64,000 nt of DNA from Diospyros lotus (Eukaryota > Streptophyta > Magnoliopsida > Ericales > Ebenaceae), in assembly GCF_014633365.1 (NCBI RefSeq), contig NC_068352.1, positions 25,081,310 through 25,145,309 of the forward strand. The letters run 5' to 3'. This document shows, one piece after another, positions 35,146 to 46,473 of the stretch. Both the position numbers and the translations under genes were made by a program. The notes below the pieces were generated by a model. It did not search any database. It had not been told where the DNA came from and was given only the letters and a program-made list of their open reading frames with translations. The stretch's first letter is position 1; each line of letters opens with the position of its first letter.

Positions 35146-38008
35146 TGTAACGACCCGTTAGTGGGTCTAGGTGTTATGGGTATTTTAGTTTGCACATTTG
35201 AGTTGTTGCCTTTATTAATTAATTGTTAAAAATATTATATGAGTTGGTAATGGGGGTAAATTAATGAAAATAATATTTGGTGTGAAAAAGTCTCAAAGTT
35301 GTGGGCTAAATGGGTTTGGGCCTTATTTGAATTAAACCATTGATAAATAATTAAATCTTAAGTGTAAATGAATTGGGTTGAACCCAAATCTCAAGAAAAG
35401 TCCATTGGGCCTTAGTTGGATTGGGCTATATATATATTTTGACTTGGGCTTGGGCTATATATTTTGACTTGGGCTTGGGCTATGGGCATAGAGAATGGTA
35501 TCTTAATTAAAAAAAAAAAAAATTAAGAGAATGGTAAAATGACCAAAATGGGTAAGAGATATGTGAATTGTGTGTGATAGTATGAGGGGCAAATTAGAGA
35601 AAATTAAAAGGGAGATGGATTGAAAGGAGTTGGGAGACAAGTCTCCCACATTTTTTTCCCTCCTTTTCTTCTTCTTACTTTCTTGTTCCCTTCTTCTTCT
35701 CCCTCTCCCAATTGTCTCTTCTTCCTCCATTGTTCTTCTTCATTAGAGCTTCAAGTGGAGAATTTCCAATTTGAAGGGTGTCTTCATCTTTTTGGATTTT
35801 GCAACCATCTAAGGCAAGTTCCCTTCCTTCTTGTTTCATACGCAAGATTTTCTTCTTCTTCTTCTTCTCCTTATGATTGTGTAAGTTCTTTTTCTCTTGT
35901 TTATCTTTTAATGCAAGTTCTTCAACCTTGTTTCCATCTTAGAAGGCTTGTTTCCTTCATTTTTAAGTTGTTGCTCTTAAATTCTTATTCTTGGATTCAC
36001 TGATCATGTTATGTTCTTTGGTCTATAACTCCTTGTGTTTATATCCAAATTGAGATCCGTTTGTTGGGTTGTAACTAGACATCTTAAGCTTCATTTTAGA
36101 CACAAGAATCGAATTTTTTGACTAAGATTTGATCATGTTATAGCCTTGTAAATCCCTGCTAAGATCTGGAAATTTTACTGCTTTCGAGTAAACTGACCTT
36201 GTTGTACTCTTTAGGGTATAACTCTCCGTGGTTATATCTGATTCAAGATCCGTTTATTTCTGTGTGAACTAGACTTGATAATCTTCATTTGGTAAATTTT
36301 TTAGAATTTTTGGCTACGTTTTGAGCCTACAGTATCCTTGTAAATTCTTACCCAGAATCTGGAAATTTTCTGTTCTGTTTTTGAATAATCTGTTCTTGCT
36401 TCGGTTTTTGGGGTATAATGCTCTGTGGTTATATCAAAATTGTGATCCATTTATTTTTCTATAAAATAGACATCATGGGCTTCGATTCGGTATAAGATTT
36501 GAAATTTTTGGTTATGATTTGTACCCATAACAACCTTGTTGAATTCTATATAGAATTCTGTAAATTACTGTTACAAATTCTGCCTTGTTTCGGTTTTTGT
36601 GGAATATCTCCTTGTGGTTATTTCCGATTTCAAATCCAGTTGATGTTCCAGAAACTAGACTCATTAGGCTTTGATTTGGTATATCGTTTGTGGTATTTGA
36701 CCAAATATTGAGCCTGAATTGGATTTTTGAAAATATGCTTGAAATCTGGAAATTTCTGAAATATGTTGTTATTCAACTCTTCCTATGTAGTCTATCATTC
36801 CTACGTTTAAAATTATGATTTTTGTATAGTTCTTCCATTTTTTTTGAATTATTCTTGATAACCCTCATTTTTGGATAAAAGGATTTTATTTTCCTTATTT
36901 CGATAAATCTTGCAATATTAATTTGTTTTCTTGATGAACATTGCTAAAATCTAAATAGGGTTTTGTGTCACCCTACATTTCTTAAGGAATGACATTTATT
37001 CATTAGGGTCTAGTGTCATGCAAGATTTGGTGTTTCTTGCATGTATAAATTTTGATTCCTTGCAATTATTATTGGGGTAAAAATATACCGTAAATATTGG
37101 TTGGGCATTTCTATAAGTATGGGTAAATAAATGTATTAAAATTTACCATGTGATCATAAGATAGTGCACACTTTAATTTATGTAATTGTGCATGTTAAGC
37201 ATGATTTGAGATTTTTTTTAATCATTGAGGATTGACATGAAATTGGGATATGCATATGTGATGCATGATTATACTGATTTGCGCAGCTATTATTTTGCGC
37301 GACGGCTAAGTCCGTGGGTGAGAAAGGATATCCTATGAGCGCTTGACGCGGGTGAGATGGCCATCAACCCAGTAGGCGTGGCTCAAATTGTTATTATTTG
37401 TTGATGTATTTTCATGATGCATATATATTCATGTATGGATATATATATTGGCCGTGAGAGCCTTGAGAATTATGCAGAAAAATTCCTTACTATTGGTGCA
37501 TATGCATGAGCATGGGAACGAGTACATAATATATGTAATAATCACGGCATGGAAAATTAATATAAATGGAAAAACTTATGAGTCGCGTTATATTAATATC
37601 TTCTCATAGAGTTGTTTATTCTATCTTGATTATCCCTGCCTTTGATTCTATATCTCCATGCTTTATAAATACACTTGCTGAGCCTTATGGCTCACCTTGT
37701 TTACTCTCATGTCATTCCAGGTACAAGTAGAGCAGTGGTTGAGGGCGAGCCCAATGGGGCTAAAGCCCAAGGTTAGAGGTGTACAGAGACCTTCCAAACT
37801 AGATGGTCTATGTTAGTATTTGTGATGAGGGCAAGTGTGAGGAAATTTTATGTTGTAAAATTTGTTAGTACCCTTGTATTTCATTTTGTTTAGACTATGG
37901 TCTAAGATGTTGTAAACCTTTATGTTAGCTTCCGCTGAATTTATCTAAGGATAGTATTATGGTGTTGTATGTTATTGTTCTATATCACACTTGTGATGAC
38001 CTCCTTTC
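35146..38008 (+). repeat. LTR type A, central copy in inverted orientation
   Basis: Starts TGTAACGACCCGTTAGTGGG and is the inverse complement of the outer LTRs. It breaks at CTCCTTTC (38,008), missing about 57 bases of LTR end. The primer-binding site that should follow is deleted and replaced by about 12 unrelated bases before the 5' UTR resumes near 38,021. Confidence 0.85.
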
Positions 38009-38126
38009 AGCAGGCCGTAATAGTCTCTGTACACTTAGGATTGGTGGGTAGAGTAGATGTGTGTTTAGTAGTCTAGTGAGACTAAGTTAAGATGGAGTAC
38101 TAAAAGGTCTTTTGGTTGAACAGGAA

Positions 38127-38833
38127 ATGAGTGGACGTCGAGGAAGGCCGCCGACACGCGCCCAAGGCAACCGGGCAATTCTTGTTCCAGGTCCTGATCC
38201 CATTCCGGAGCCTGCACCTGTACCTAACCCTACACCACCCCCAGCACCGCCTACTCCTACAGATTCAGTGGCAGAGTTACGCCAAGAGGTTAGTGAGTTG
38301 AGGGGCACGATGGATTCCATGTTGAGGCATTTCGAGGATTTCATGGCCCATTAGGGCAGGCCAGGACAGGCGCCGCCAATAGCAGGGAATGAGCCAGTCT
38401 TACAAGAAAATGTTAGTGGTCAGATGTCGAACCCAGTGCAGCAGGAGGTTGAGCCTCAGGGTATGGATGGTAATACTGGCAGTCAGTTGGTGAGGAACTT
38501 CATGGCACTCAGGCCATCAGAATTCAAAGGGGGAAACGATGTTTTGGTTGCAGAAGAGTGGCTGATGGCAATAGAGAAACATCTGCAGACCATAGGATGC
38601 ACTGATGCACAGAAGGTATAGCTGGCCACATACCTATTTCGGGGAGCAGCTGAGAGGTGGTGGGAGACGGCCAGACTGCGATTCAGGAACAGGGAGCCAT
38701 CTTGGGCTGAATTTAGGGAGCTCTTCAACGCCAATTATTTTCCCGCCTGGGTTCGTAGCCAGAAGACATACGAGTTCATCGAGTTGACCCAGGGCAACAT
38801 GTCAGTGGCTCAGTATGAGGAGGAGTTCACCTC
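38127..38833 (+). pseudogene. Gypsy gag, N-terminal part, plus strand
   Basis: Begins MSGRRGRPPTRAQG, continues through a Pro-rich segment and a coiled-coil-like VAELRQEVSELRGTM, into the gag core with RWWETARLRF and AEFRELFNANYFP. Two in-frame TAG codons (38,352-38,354 and 38,619-38,621) break it. At 38,833 it runs into an inverted gag copy. The zinc-knuckle part is missing. Confidence 0.85.
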
Positions 38834-39148
38834 CTGCACTGGGTTCGACGTCTGACCACTAACATTTTCTTGTAAGACTGGCTCATTCCCTGCTACCGGC
38901 GGCGCCTGTCCTGGCCTGCCCTGATGGGCCATGAAATCCTCGAAATGCCTCAACATGGAAGCCATCGTGCCCCTCAACTCACTAACCTCTTGGCGCAACT
39001 CTGCCACTGAATCTATAGGAGTAGGCGGTGCTGGGGGTGGTGTAGGGTTAGGTACAGGTGCAGGCTCCGGAATGGGATCAGGACCTGGAGCAAGAATTGC
39101 CCGGTTGCCTCGGGCGCGTGTCGGCGGCCTTCCTCGACGTCCACTCAT
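38834..39148 (-). pseudogene. Gypsy gag, N-terminal fragment, minus strand
   Basis: The same gag start (ATG at 39,148) is read on the minus strand up to SNPVQ, then joined head-on to the plus-strand copy. The junction shares ACCTCC with both partners, suggesting end joining at a microhomology. Its 5' flank (to about 39,205) then joins the next gag-protease piece in the same orientation. Confidence 0.8.
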
Positions 39149-39205
39149 TTCCTGTACAACCAAAAGACCTTTTAGTACTCCATCTTAACTTAGTCTCACT
39201 AGACT

Positions 39206-40596
39206 AAGGATAAGATACCTTGCATTGTGTCTTTCCCTTGCTCTACTTCAGCTGTAGTCAAAGCGAACACTCGCCCTTGGATGTGGGGTCTATCAGCATC
39301 TGCGGTGCTCTGTCCTGGTGGTAGTGCCAATGATGGTGCCATCCCCTGAAGTCTAGGCACTGACTACCTCTTCCTAGATCTATCACTCTGATACCCCGGC
39401 CTTTGGCCTCCTCGCTGGGGTGGCACTGAACAAACGTTGGCCTTATGGCCCTTGCGCCCACATTTAAAACATGTCACCTCCTGGCTGCCTGCTCTACCTG
39501 ACCCCTGAGGGCAGTCCCTCTGTACATGCCCCGCCTGACCACAAGTGTAACATGTCACCCCTCTGTCGTAACGGCATGGGTCACGATGCCTCTTTCCACA
39601 TGTCTTGCATGGGGGGATGTCTGGCGCGCCTCTCGAAGGCCCTGGTGCACCCTTCCTCTTCTTGTCATTGCCCTGTCCTTGGGCTGAGCCTGACCCCCTA
39701 GTAGCTGCCAGGGCTGCTCTCAGCTCGCTCCTCTCCCTCTCAATGATGTATGCCCGATGTACCAGTGTAGAATAGTTAGTGAACTGCGCACCTGCTAGCT
39801 GAAATCGAATCTCCACTCGCAGCCCTCTCAAGAACTTGGTCGCTTTCTTCTCATCAGTGTCTACTAACTCGGGGGCAAAGCGTGCTAGGGAGGTGAACTC
39901 CTCCTCATACTGAGCCACTGACATGTTACCCTAGGTCAACTCGATGAACTCGTATGTCTTCTGGCTACGAACCCAGGCAGGAAAATAATTGGCGTTGAAG
40001 AGCTCCCTAAATTCAGCCCAAGATGGCTCCTTGTTCTTGAATCGCAGTCTGGCCATCTCCCACCACCTCTCAGTTGCTCCCCGAAATAGGTATGTGGCCA
40101 ACTGTATCTTCTGTGCATCAGTGCATCCTATGGTCCGCAGATGTTTCTCTATTGCCATCAGCCACTTTTCTGCAACCAAAACGTCGTTTCCCCCTCTGAA
40201 TTCTGATGGCCTGAGTGCCATGAAGTTCCTCACCAACTGACTGCCAGCATTACCATCCATACCCTGAGGCTCAACCTCCTGCTGCACTGGGTTCGACGTC
40301 TGACCACTAACATTTTCTTGTAAGACTGGCTCATTCCCTGCTACCGGCGGCGCCTGTCCTGGCCTGCCCTGATGGGCCATGAAATCCTCGAAATGCCTCA
40401 ACATGGAAGCCATCGTGCGCCTCAACTCACTAACCTCTTGGCGCAACTCTGCCACTGAATCTGTAGGAGTAGGCAGTGCTGAGGGTGGTGTAGGGTTAGG
40501 TACAGGTGCAGGCTCCGGAATGAGATCAGGACCTGGAGCAAGAATTGCCCGGTTGCCTCGGGCGAGTGTCGGCGGCCTTCCTCGACGTCCACTCAT
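39206..40596 (-). pseudogene. Gypsy gag with two CCHC zinc knuckles and start of protease, minus strand
   Basis: From ATG 40,596 it encodes the Pro-rich N-terminus, the retrotransposon gag core, and two nucleic-acid-binding knuckles, CYTCGQAGHVQRDC and CFKCGRKGHKANVC. After a frame change, GRVFALT (about 39,265-39,285) is the usual lead-in to the Gypsy aspartic protease, cut off at 39,206 before the active site. One in-frame stop replaces Gln at 39,931-39,933. It is the most complete gag in the window and lies directly downstream of a primer-binding site and LTR. Confidence 0.88.
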
Positions 40597-40720
40597 TTCC
40601 TGTACAACCAAAAGACCTTTTAGTACTCCATCTTAACTTAGTCTCACTAGACTACTAAACACACATCTACTCTACCCACCAATCCTAAGTGTACAGAGAC
40701 TTTCCTCACTCCTATACCTA

Positions 40721-40737
40721 ACCTGGCTCTGATACCA
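40721..40737 (-). other. Primer-binding site for initiator-Met tRNA
   Basis: The minus strand reads TGGTATCAGAGCCAGGT, the standard plant tRNA-iMet complement, four bases after the LTR end (40,742). It fixes the orientation of the adjacent LTR and gag. Confidence 0.9.
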
Positions 40738-40741
40738 AAAC

Positions 40742-42969
40742 TGTAAGGGCCCATTCCCAAATGTGCCCGCTAGCATAAGACATTCGAAAGGAGGTCATCA
40801 CAAGGATGATATAGAACAATACCTCATAATAGACACACACATTTATCTATTTTCACGCAGCGGAATATCAATAACTTTCGTTACAAACCAATGTTGATAC
40901 ATCTAGGCTCTAAGGCCATACAAACTGAATATGAGGCTCTAATGTAAAACAACAATTTAAAATCTCATCAATCTACCTCACCAAAACGCAACTAGGATCT
41001 CCGAGTTGAGTGTCTCTGTACACCACTACCCTTGGGTTGTAGTCCCACTGGAATCGCCCTTAATGACTGCTTTACCTTTACTTGGAATGGCATAAGAAGA
41101 TCAAGTGAGCCACAAGGCTCAGCAAGTTCTAGTACAAAGGAGCAGTATGAAGAAAGAGAAATCATGATGACACCGAGAGAAGTGTACAACGACTTCATAT
41201 CAATATTCAATTATATAAGTTAGGAAATCATATCTCATAGAATTATAAATTTCAATTTTTTTGTTCATGTATAATCATACAAGTGCATACATAATAAGTA
41301 TAAATCCCATAGGCTCGTAAGCCACGATGCAAAATATGCGTTAATCATCATATCAATAAATCAACACATAACGTATCGAGCACAACCTGCCGGGCTATGG
41401 CCACCTCGTCCCGCGTCAGTTGCTCCTAGGGTACCCTTTATTTTCGCGCAAAATAATAAGTGCGCTAAGAACATATATATGAGCATCATGTACATGTATG
41501 CATCATGTATGCATTTACCAGTAATGTAAAATTTAAAATCTCGTTCTCAATATACATTTAATACCATTGAAGAATGTTATGGCAAAAAAATGTTATTTTT
41601 CCACCATACAATCGCTCTAATACATTAAGTAAATGTTTAATTAATATTAATAAAAATTTTCGGATGGGTACTGTAGCGGGGTACTATACGGATACGATAT
41701 GGTACTGTAGCAAGATACTATATGTATACTGTACGGATACGGTATTATACTATAGCGAGATACTATATGGTATTGTATCGAGATACTGTATAGGTACTGT
41801 ATTGAGATACTGTATAGGTACTGTATGATATTGTATCGATATACTATATAGGTACTGTATGGTACTGTATCGAGATACTGTATAGGTATTATATTGAGAT
41901 ATTGTATAGGTACTGTATGGTACTGTATTGAGATGCTGTATAGGTACTGTATCGAGATACTGTATAGGTACTGTATGGTACTGTAGCATCCGAATTTTTC
42001 ACACATTAACTTGATATTTTTCCACAATTTCATGGGACATTCGGGTATAGACATTAATTATCCAGACATCATTCACATATAAGATATACCAATAAATACA
42101 CTACAATGAGCAATGAAGGTGAACAAACTCCCATCATAATGGAGGTGAAAAATGCCATTCACAGAATAATATTGGGGTGAATCAAACCCCTTTTGAGACA
42201 TCAAATAGACTCACAATATTTAGGGATTTTATACTATGTAGATAGAAAAAAAAAATTAATAGAGATGCTACACATGGAAGGGGAGAAAAATAAAAGAAGA
42301 AGAAGAAAGGATACTTGCCTGAGGATGAATAAATCAAGATGAAACACCCGCACAGAAGCTCCAATTGCCACAGAAAATTTAACAGAATAGAAGCAGTAGA
42401 GAAGAAAAAGAATGCATATTAGATGAGGAAGAAGAAGAAGAATAGAATAAGAAGAAGAAGAAGAAGTCGGGAGGGAGAAGAAGAAAATGAGATAAAGAGG
42501 AAGAAAAATAAGGTGTAAAAAAAGAAGTGAAAGAAGAAAGTAGGAGTAAAAGGAAAAAGAAAAAGTAAAAGGAGGAGTGAAAGAAAAAAGGAAAAGTAAA
42601 AGAGGAAGTGAAAAAAAATAAAGAAGAAGTGAAAGAAAAGGTGAAAGAAGAAAAAGAAAGGGGGGTTGGGAAGTAATGATGCGTAGATGGTGGGTGTTTA
42701 TTTTTTTTATTTTTTTTTATTGTATTGGGCTTAAGCCCAAATAAATGGCCCATCTTCTATTTCCTTAAAGGCCCAAGCCCAACTCTTAGCCCACTTGCCT
42801 TAAATAAATTGAAGCCCAACTCATTATCCAATCCATTTAATTTAAACCCATACATACAAGCCCATAGATCTATTTCAACATTAAGAATCAAATTTGCTCA
42901 ACTTATATAATAAATAAAATAAGTTAATACATCATTCTAAAATTCTAGACCCAATAATGGGTCGTTACA
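40742..42969 (-). repeat. LTR type B, complete, diverged from type A
   Basis: It begins (minus) TGTAACGACCCATTATTGGG at 42,969 and ends TTACA at 40,742; a primer-binding site follows and a polypurine tract precedes it. It is 2,228 bp. It shares phrases with type A (for example GAGCCACAAGGCTCAGCAAG in plus orientation) but is clearly a different subfamily and carries a minisatellite. Confidence 0.88.
41668..41993. repeat. Minisatellite inside LTR type B
   Basis: The unit GAGATACTGTATAGGTACTG plus TATGGTACTGTATC (about 34 bp), with a shorter 24-bp version, repeats about a dozen times. It becomes more regular toward 42,000. The long minus-strand frames through it simply translate the repeat as Tyr/Ser/Ile/Gln-rich strings and are not genes. 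Confidence 0.88.
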
Positions 42970-42990
42970 ATTTCTCCCCCCTTCAAAGAA
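42970..42990 (-). other. Polypurine tract of the type B element
   Basis: The minus strand reads AAGGGGGGAGAAAT immediately before the LTR start at 42,969. Confidence 0.75.
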
Positions 42991-43089
42991 TTTGGTCCCC
43001 AAATTCCTGTCTGGTCACTCGAATAGCTGGGGGAAAAGATGCCTCATCTCCTCCTCGCGCTCCCAGGTAGCCTCATCTAAAGAGTGACG

Positions 43090-43611
43090 CTACCACTGAA
43101 TTTTAACAAATGGAATTGATCGATTTCGTAGCACTTTCTCTTTCCGCTCCAAAATACTAACAGGTTTCTCCTCGTATATGACATCCTCCTTGACTTCTAT
43201 AATCTGATAGTCGATGATATGCTGGGGATCCGACACGTACTTCCTTAACATGGACACATGGAAGATGTTATGAACGCCAGCTAACTGTGGTGGCAAGGCC
43301 AACCTATAGGCCAAAGGGCCAACTCGTTCCAAGATTTCAAACGGTCCAATATAGCGATGACTAAGCTTCCCCGACACCCCAAATCTGCGTACGCCCTTTA
43401 TGGGCATCACTCTCAGCCATACGTGGTCCCCAGCTGAGAACTCCAAGTCTCGACGTCTTTTATCCGCATAGCTCTTTTGTTGGTCCTATGCGACTTTCAT
43501 TCTAGCCTTGATAATCCGAATCTTTTCTGATGTCTGCTCAACAATCTCTGGCCCCAATAATGCTCTGTCTCCAATCTCCTCCCAACAAATGGGTGATCTA
43601 CACGGCCTGCC
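43090..43611 (-). pseudogene. Gypsy integrase C-terminal end, minus strand
   Basis: Minus-strand frame with PCRSPICWEEIGDRALLGPE, then DHVWLRVMPIKGVRRFG, GPFEILERVGPLAYRLALPP and HNIFHVSMLRKYV, the C-terminal integrase region of plant Gypsy elements. An in-frame TAG (about 43,486-43,488) precedes the methionine at 43,446. It ends before the polypurine tract. At 43,611-43,619 it joins a truncated type A LTR, so the remaining pol is lost. Confidence 0.85.
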
Positions 43612-43618
43612 GTAACTA

Positions 43619-46365
43619 AACAAAATGAAATACAAGGGCACTAACAAATTTTACAACATAAAATTTCCTCACACTTGCCCTCATTACAAATACTAACATA
43701 GACCATCTAGTTTGAAAGGTCTCTGTACACCTCTAACCCTGGACTTTAGCCCCATTGGGCTCGCCCTCAACCACTGCTCTATTTGTACCTAGAATGACAT
43801 GAGAATAAACAAGGTGAGCCACAAGGCTCAGCAAGTGTATTTATAAAGCATGGAGATATAGAATCAAAGGCAGGGAAAATCAAGATAGAATAAACAACTC
43901 TATGAGAAAATATTAGTATAACGTAACTCATAAGTTTTCTATTTACATTAATTTCCCATGCCGTGATTATTACATATATTATGTACTCGTTCCCATGCTC
44001 ATGCATATGCACCAATAGTAAGGAATTTTTCCGCATAATTCTCAAGGCTCTCACGGCCAATATATATACATATCCATACATGAATATATATGCATCATGA
44101 AAATACATCAACAAATAATAACAATTTGAGCCACGCCTACCGGGTTGATAACCACCTCACCCGCGTTAAGCGCTCATAGGATATCCTTTCTCACCCACGG
44201 ACTTAGCCGTCGCGCAAAATAATAGGTGCGCAAATCAGTATAATCATGCATCACATATGCATATCCCAATTTCCAGTCAATCCTCAATGATTAAGAAAAA
44301 TCTCAAATCATGCTTAACATGCACAATTACATAAATTAAAGTGTGCACTATCTTATGATCACATGGTAAATTTTAATACATTTATTTACTCATACTTATA
44401 GAAATGCCCAACCAATATTTACGGTATATTTTTACCCCAATAATAATCGCAAGGAATCAAAATTTATACATGCAAGAAACACCAAATCTTGCATGACACT
44501 AGACCCTAATGAATAAATGTCATTCCTTAAGAAATGTAGGGTGACACAAAAACCCTATTTAGATTTTAGCAATGTTCATCAAGAAAACGAATTAATATTG
44601 CAAGATTTATCGAAATAAGGAGAATAAAACCCTTTTATCCAAAAATGAGGGTTATCAAGAATAATTCAAAAAAAATGGAAGAACTATACAAAAATCATAA
44701 TTTTAAACGTAGGAAGGATAGACTACATAGGAAGAGTTGAATAACAACATATTTCAGAAATTTCCAGATTTCAAGCATATTTTCAAAAATCCAATCAGGG
44801 CTCAATATTTGGTCAAATACCACAAACGATATACCAAATCAAAGCCTAATGAGTCTAGTTTCTGGAACATCAACTGGATTTGAAATCGGAAATAACCACA
44901 AGGAGATATTCTACAAAAATCAAAACAAGGTAGAATCTATAACAGTAATTTACAGAATTCTACATAGAATTCAACAAGGTTGTTATGGGTACAAATCATA
45001 ACCAAAAATTTCAAATCTTATATCGAATCGAAGCCCATGATGTCTATTTTATAGAAAAATAAATGGATCACAATTTGGATATAACCACAGAGCATTATAC
45101 CTCAAAAACCGAAGCAAGAACAGATTATTCAAAAACAGAGCAGAAAATTTCCAGATTCTGGGCAAGAATTTACAAGGATACTGTAGGCTCAAAATGCAGC
45201 CAAAAATTCTAAAAAATTTACCAAATGAATATTATCAAGTCTAGTTTACACAAAAACAAATGGATCTTGAGTCGGATATAACCACAGAGAGTTATACCCT
45301 AAAGAGTACAACAAGGTCAGTTTACTCGAAAGCAGTAAAATTTCCAGATCTTAGCAGGGATTTACAAGGCTATAACATGATCAAATCTTAGTCAAAAAAA
45401 TTAGATTCTTGTGTCTAAAATGAAGCTTAAGATGTCTAGTTTACAACCCAACAAACGGATCTCAGTTTGGATATAAATACAAGGAGTTATAGACCAAAGA
45501 ACATAACATGGTCAGTGAATCCGAGAATAAGAATTTAAGAGCAACAACTTAAAATGAAGGAAACAAGCCTTCTAAGATGGAAACAAGGTTGAAGAACTTG
45601 CATTAAAAGATAAACAAGAGAAAAAGAACTTACACAATCATAAGGAGAAGAAGAAGAAGAAGAAGATCTTGCATATGAAACAAGAAGGAAGGGAACTTGC
45701 CTTAGATGGTTGCAAAATCCAAAGAGATGAAGACACCCTTCAAATTGGAAATTCTCCACTTGAAACTCTAATGAAGAAGAACAATGGTGGAAGAAGAGAC
45801 AATCGGGAGAGGGAGAAGAAGAAGGGAACAAGAAAATAAGAAGAAGAAAATGAGGGAAAAAATGTGGGAGACTTGTCTCCCAACTCCTTTCAATCCATCT
45901 CCCTTTTAATTTTCTCTAATTTGCCCCTCATACTAACACACACAATTCACATATCTCTTACCCATTTTGGTCATTTTACCATTCTTTTAATCTTTTTTCT
46001 TTTTAATTAAGATACCATTCTCTATGCCCATGGCCCAAGCCCAAGTCAAAATATATAGCCCAAGCCCAAGTCAAAATATATGGCCCAATCCAACTAAGGC
46101 CCAATGGACTTTTCTTGAGATTTGGGTTCAATCCAACTCATTTACACTTAAGATTTAATTATTTATCAATGGTCTAATTCAAATAAGGCCCAAACCCATT
46201 TAGCCCACAACTTTGAGACTTTTTTTCACACCAAATATTATTTTCATTAATTTACCCCCATTATCAACTCATATAATATTTTTAACAATTAATTAATAAA
46301 GACAACAACTCTAATGTGCAAACTAAAATACCCATAACACCTAGACCCACTAACGGGTCGTTACA
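43619..46365 (-). repeat. LTR type A, right copy, 3'-truncated
   Basis: The 5' terminus (TGTAACGACC on the minus strand) is intact at 46,365, next to the CGATT duplication. The LTR end, about 165 bases, is missing at 43,619. It aligns over its whole length to the other two type A LTRs. Confidence 0.85.
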
Positions 46366-46473
46366 CGATTATTAAACGGGTCGTGTTCGGGTTAGCCTGA
46401 TACGTATCATACATGTATCTCGACAATACACGATTACGACCCACCAACACCAATTGCCACCCCTAGTTGTTAG

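Larger units (their letters stand above)
29234..46365 (-). mobile_element. Composite, rearranged Ty3/Gypsy LTR retrotransposon insertion
   Basis: The outermost bases are the two termini of one LTR family on the minus strand: TGTAGTGG (29,234, 3' LTR end) and GTCGTTACA (ending 46,365, 5' LTR start). They are flanked by CGATT at 29,229-29,233 and 46,366-46,370, the 5-bp duplication of integrase-mediated insertion. The interior is not a normal gag-pol. It holds a truncated LTR at each side, an inverted core with gag copies and a diverged LTR, two integrase ends and an LBD sequence. No reverse transcriptase or RNase H is recognisable. Confidence 0.85.
28797..46465. mobile_element. Small hAT-like element interrupted by a Gypsy retrotransposon
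   Basis: The ends are TAGGGCTAACAATT and, read inward from the right, TAGGGGTGGCAATT (11 of 14 match). They are flanked by perfect 8-bp GTTGTTAG copies (28,789-28,796 and 46,466-46,473). The element itself is only 28,797-29,233 plus 46,371-46,465 (about 530 bp). It is non-coding and made of repeated ACACGTTTAA / AACCCGTTTA / ACACGAC phrases. Set 2 keeps the empty site. Confidence 0.82.

Noticed and set aside
35620..36003. Open frame of 127 codons also found at 31,308-31,610 and 45,535-45,831
   Set aside because: It is part of the LTR type A sequence and recurs because the LTR is repeated; Ser-rich GAA/TTC repeats explain the open frame.
41668..41993. Regularly spaced repeats considered as a CRISPR-like array
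   Set aside because: Units are contiguous, with no unique spacers, in a plant LTR; it is a minisatellite.
41647..42054. Minus-strand frame of 135 codons with Tyr/Ser/Ile/Gln repeats
   Set aside because: A direct translation of the LTR minisatellite.
42379..42753. Phe/Ser-rich minus-strand frame
   Set aside because: Translation of a GAA-rich (purine) tract within LTR type B.
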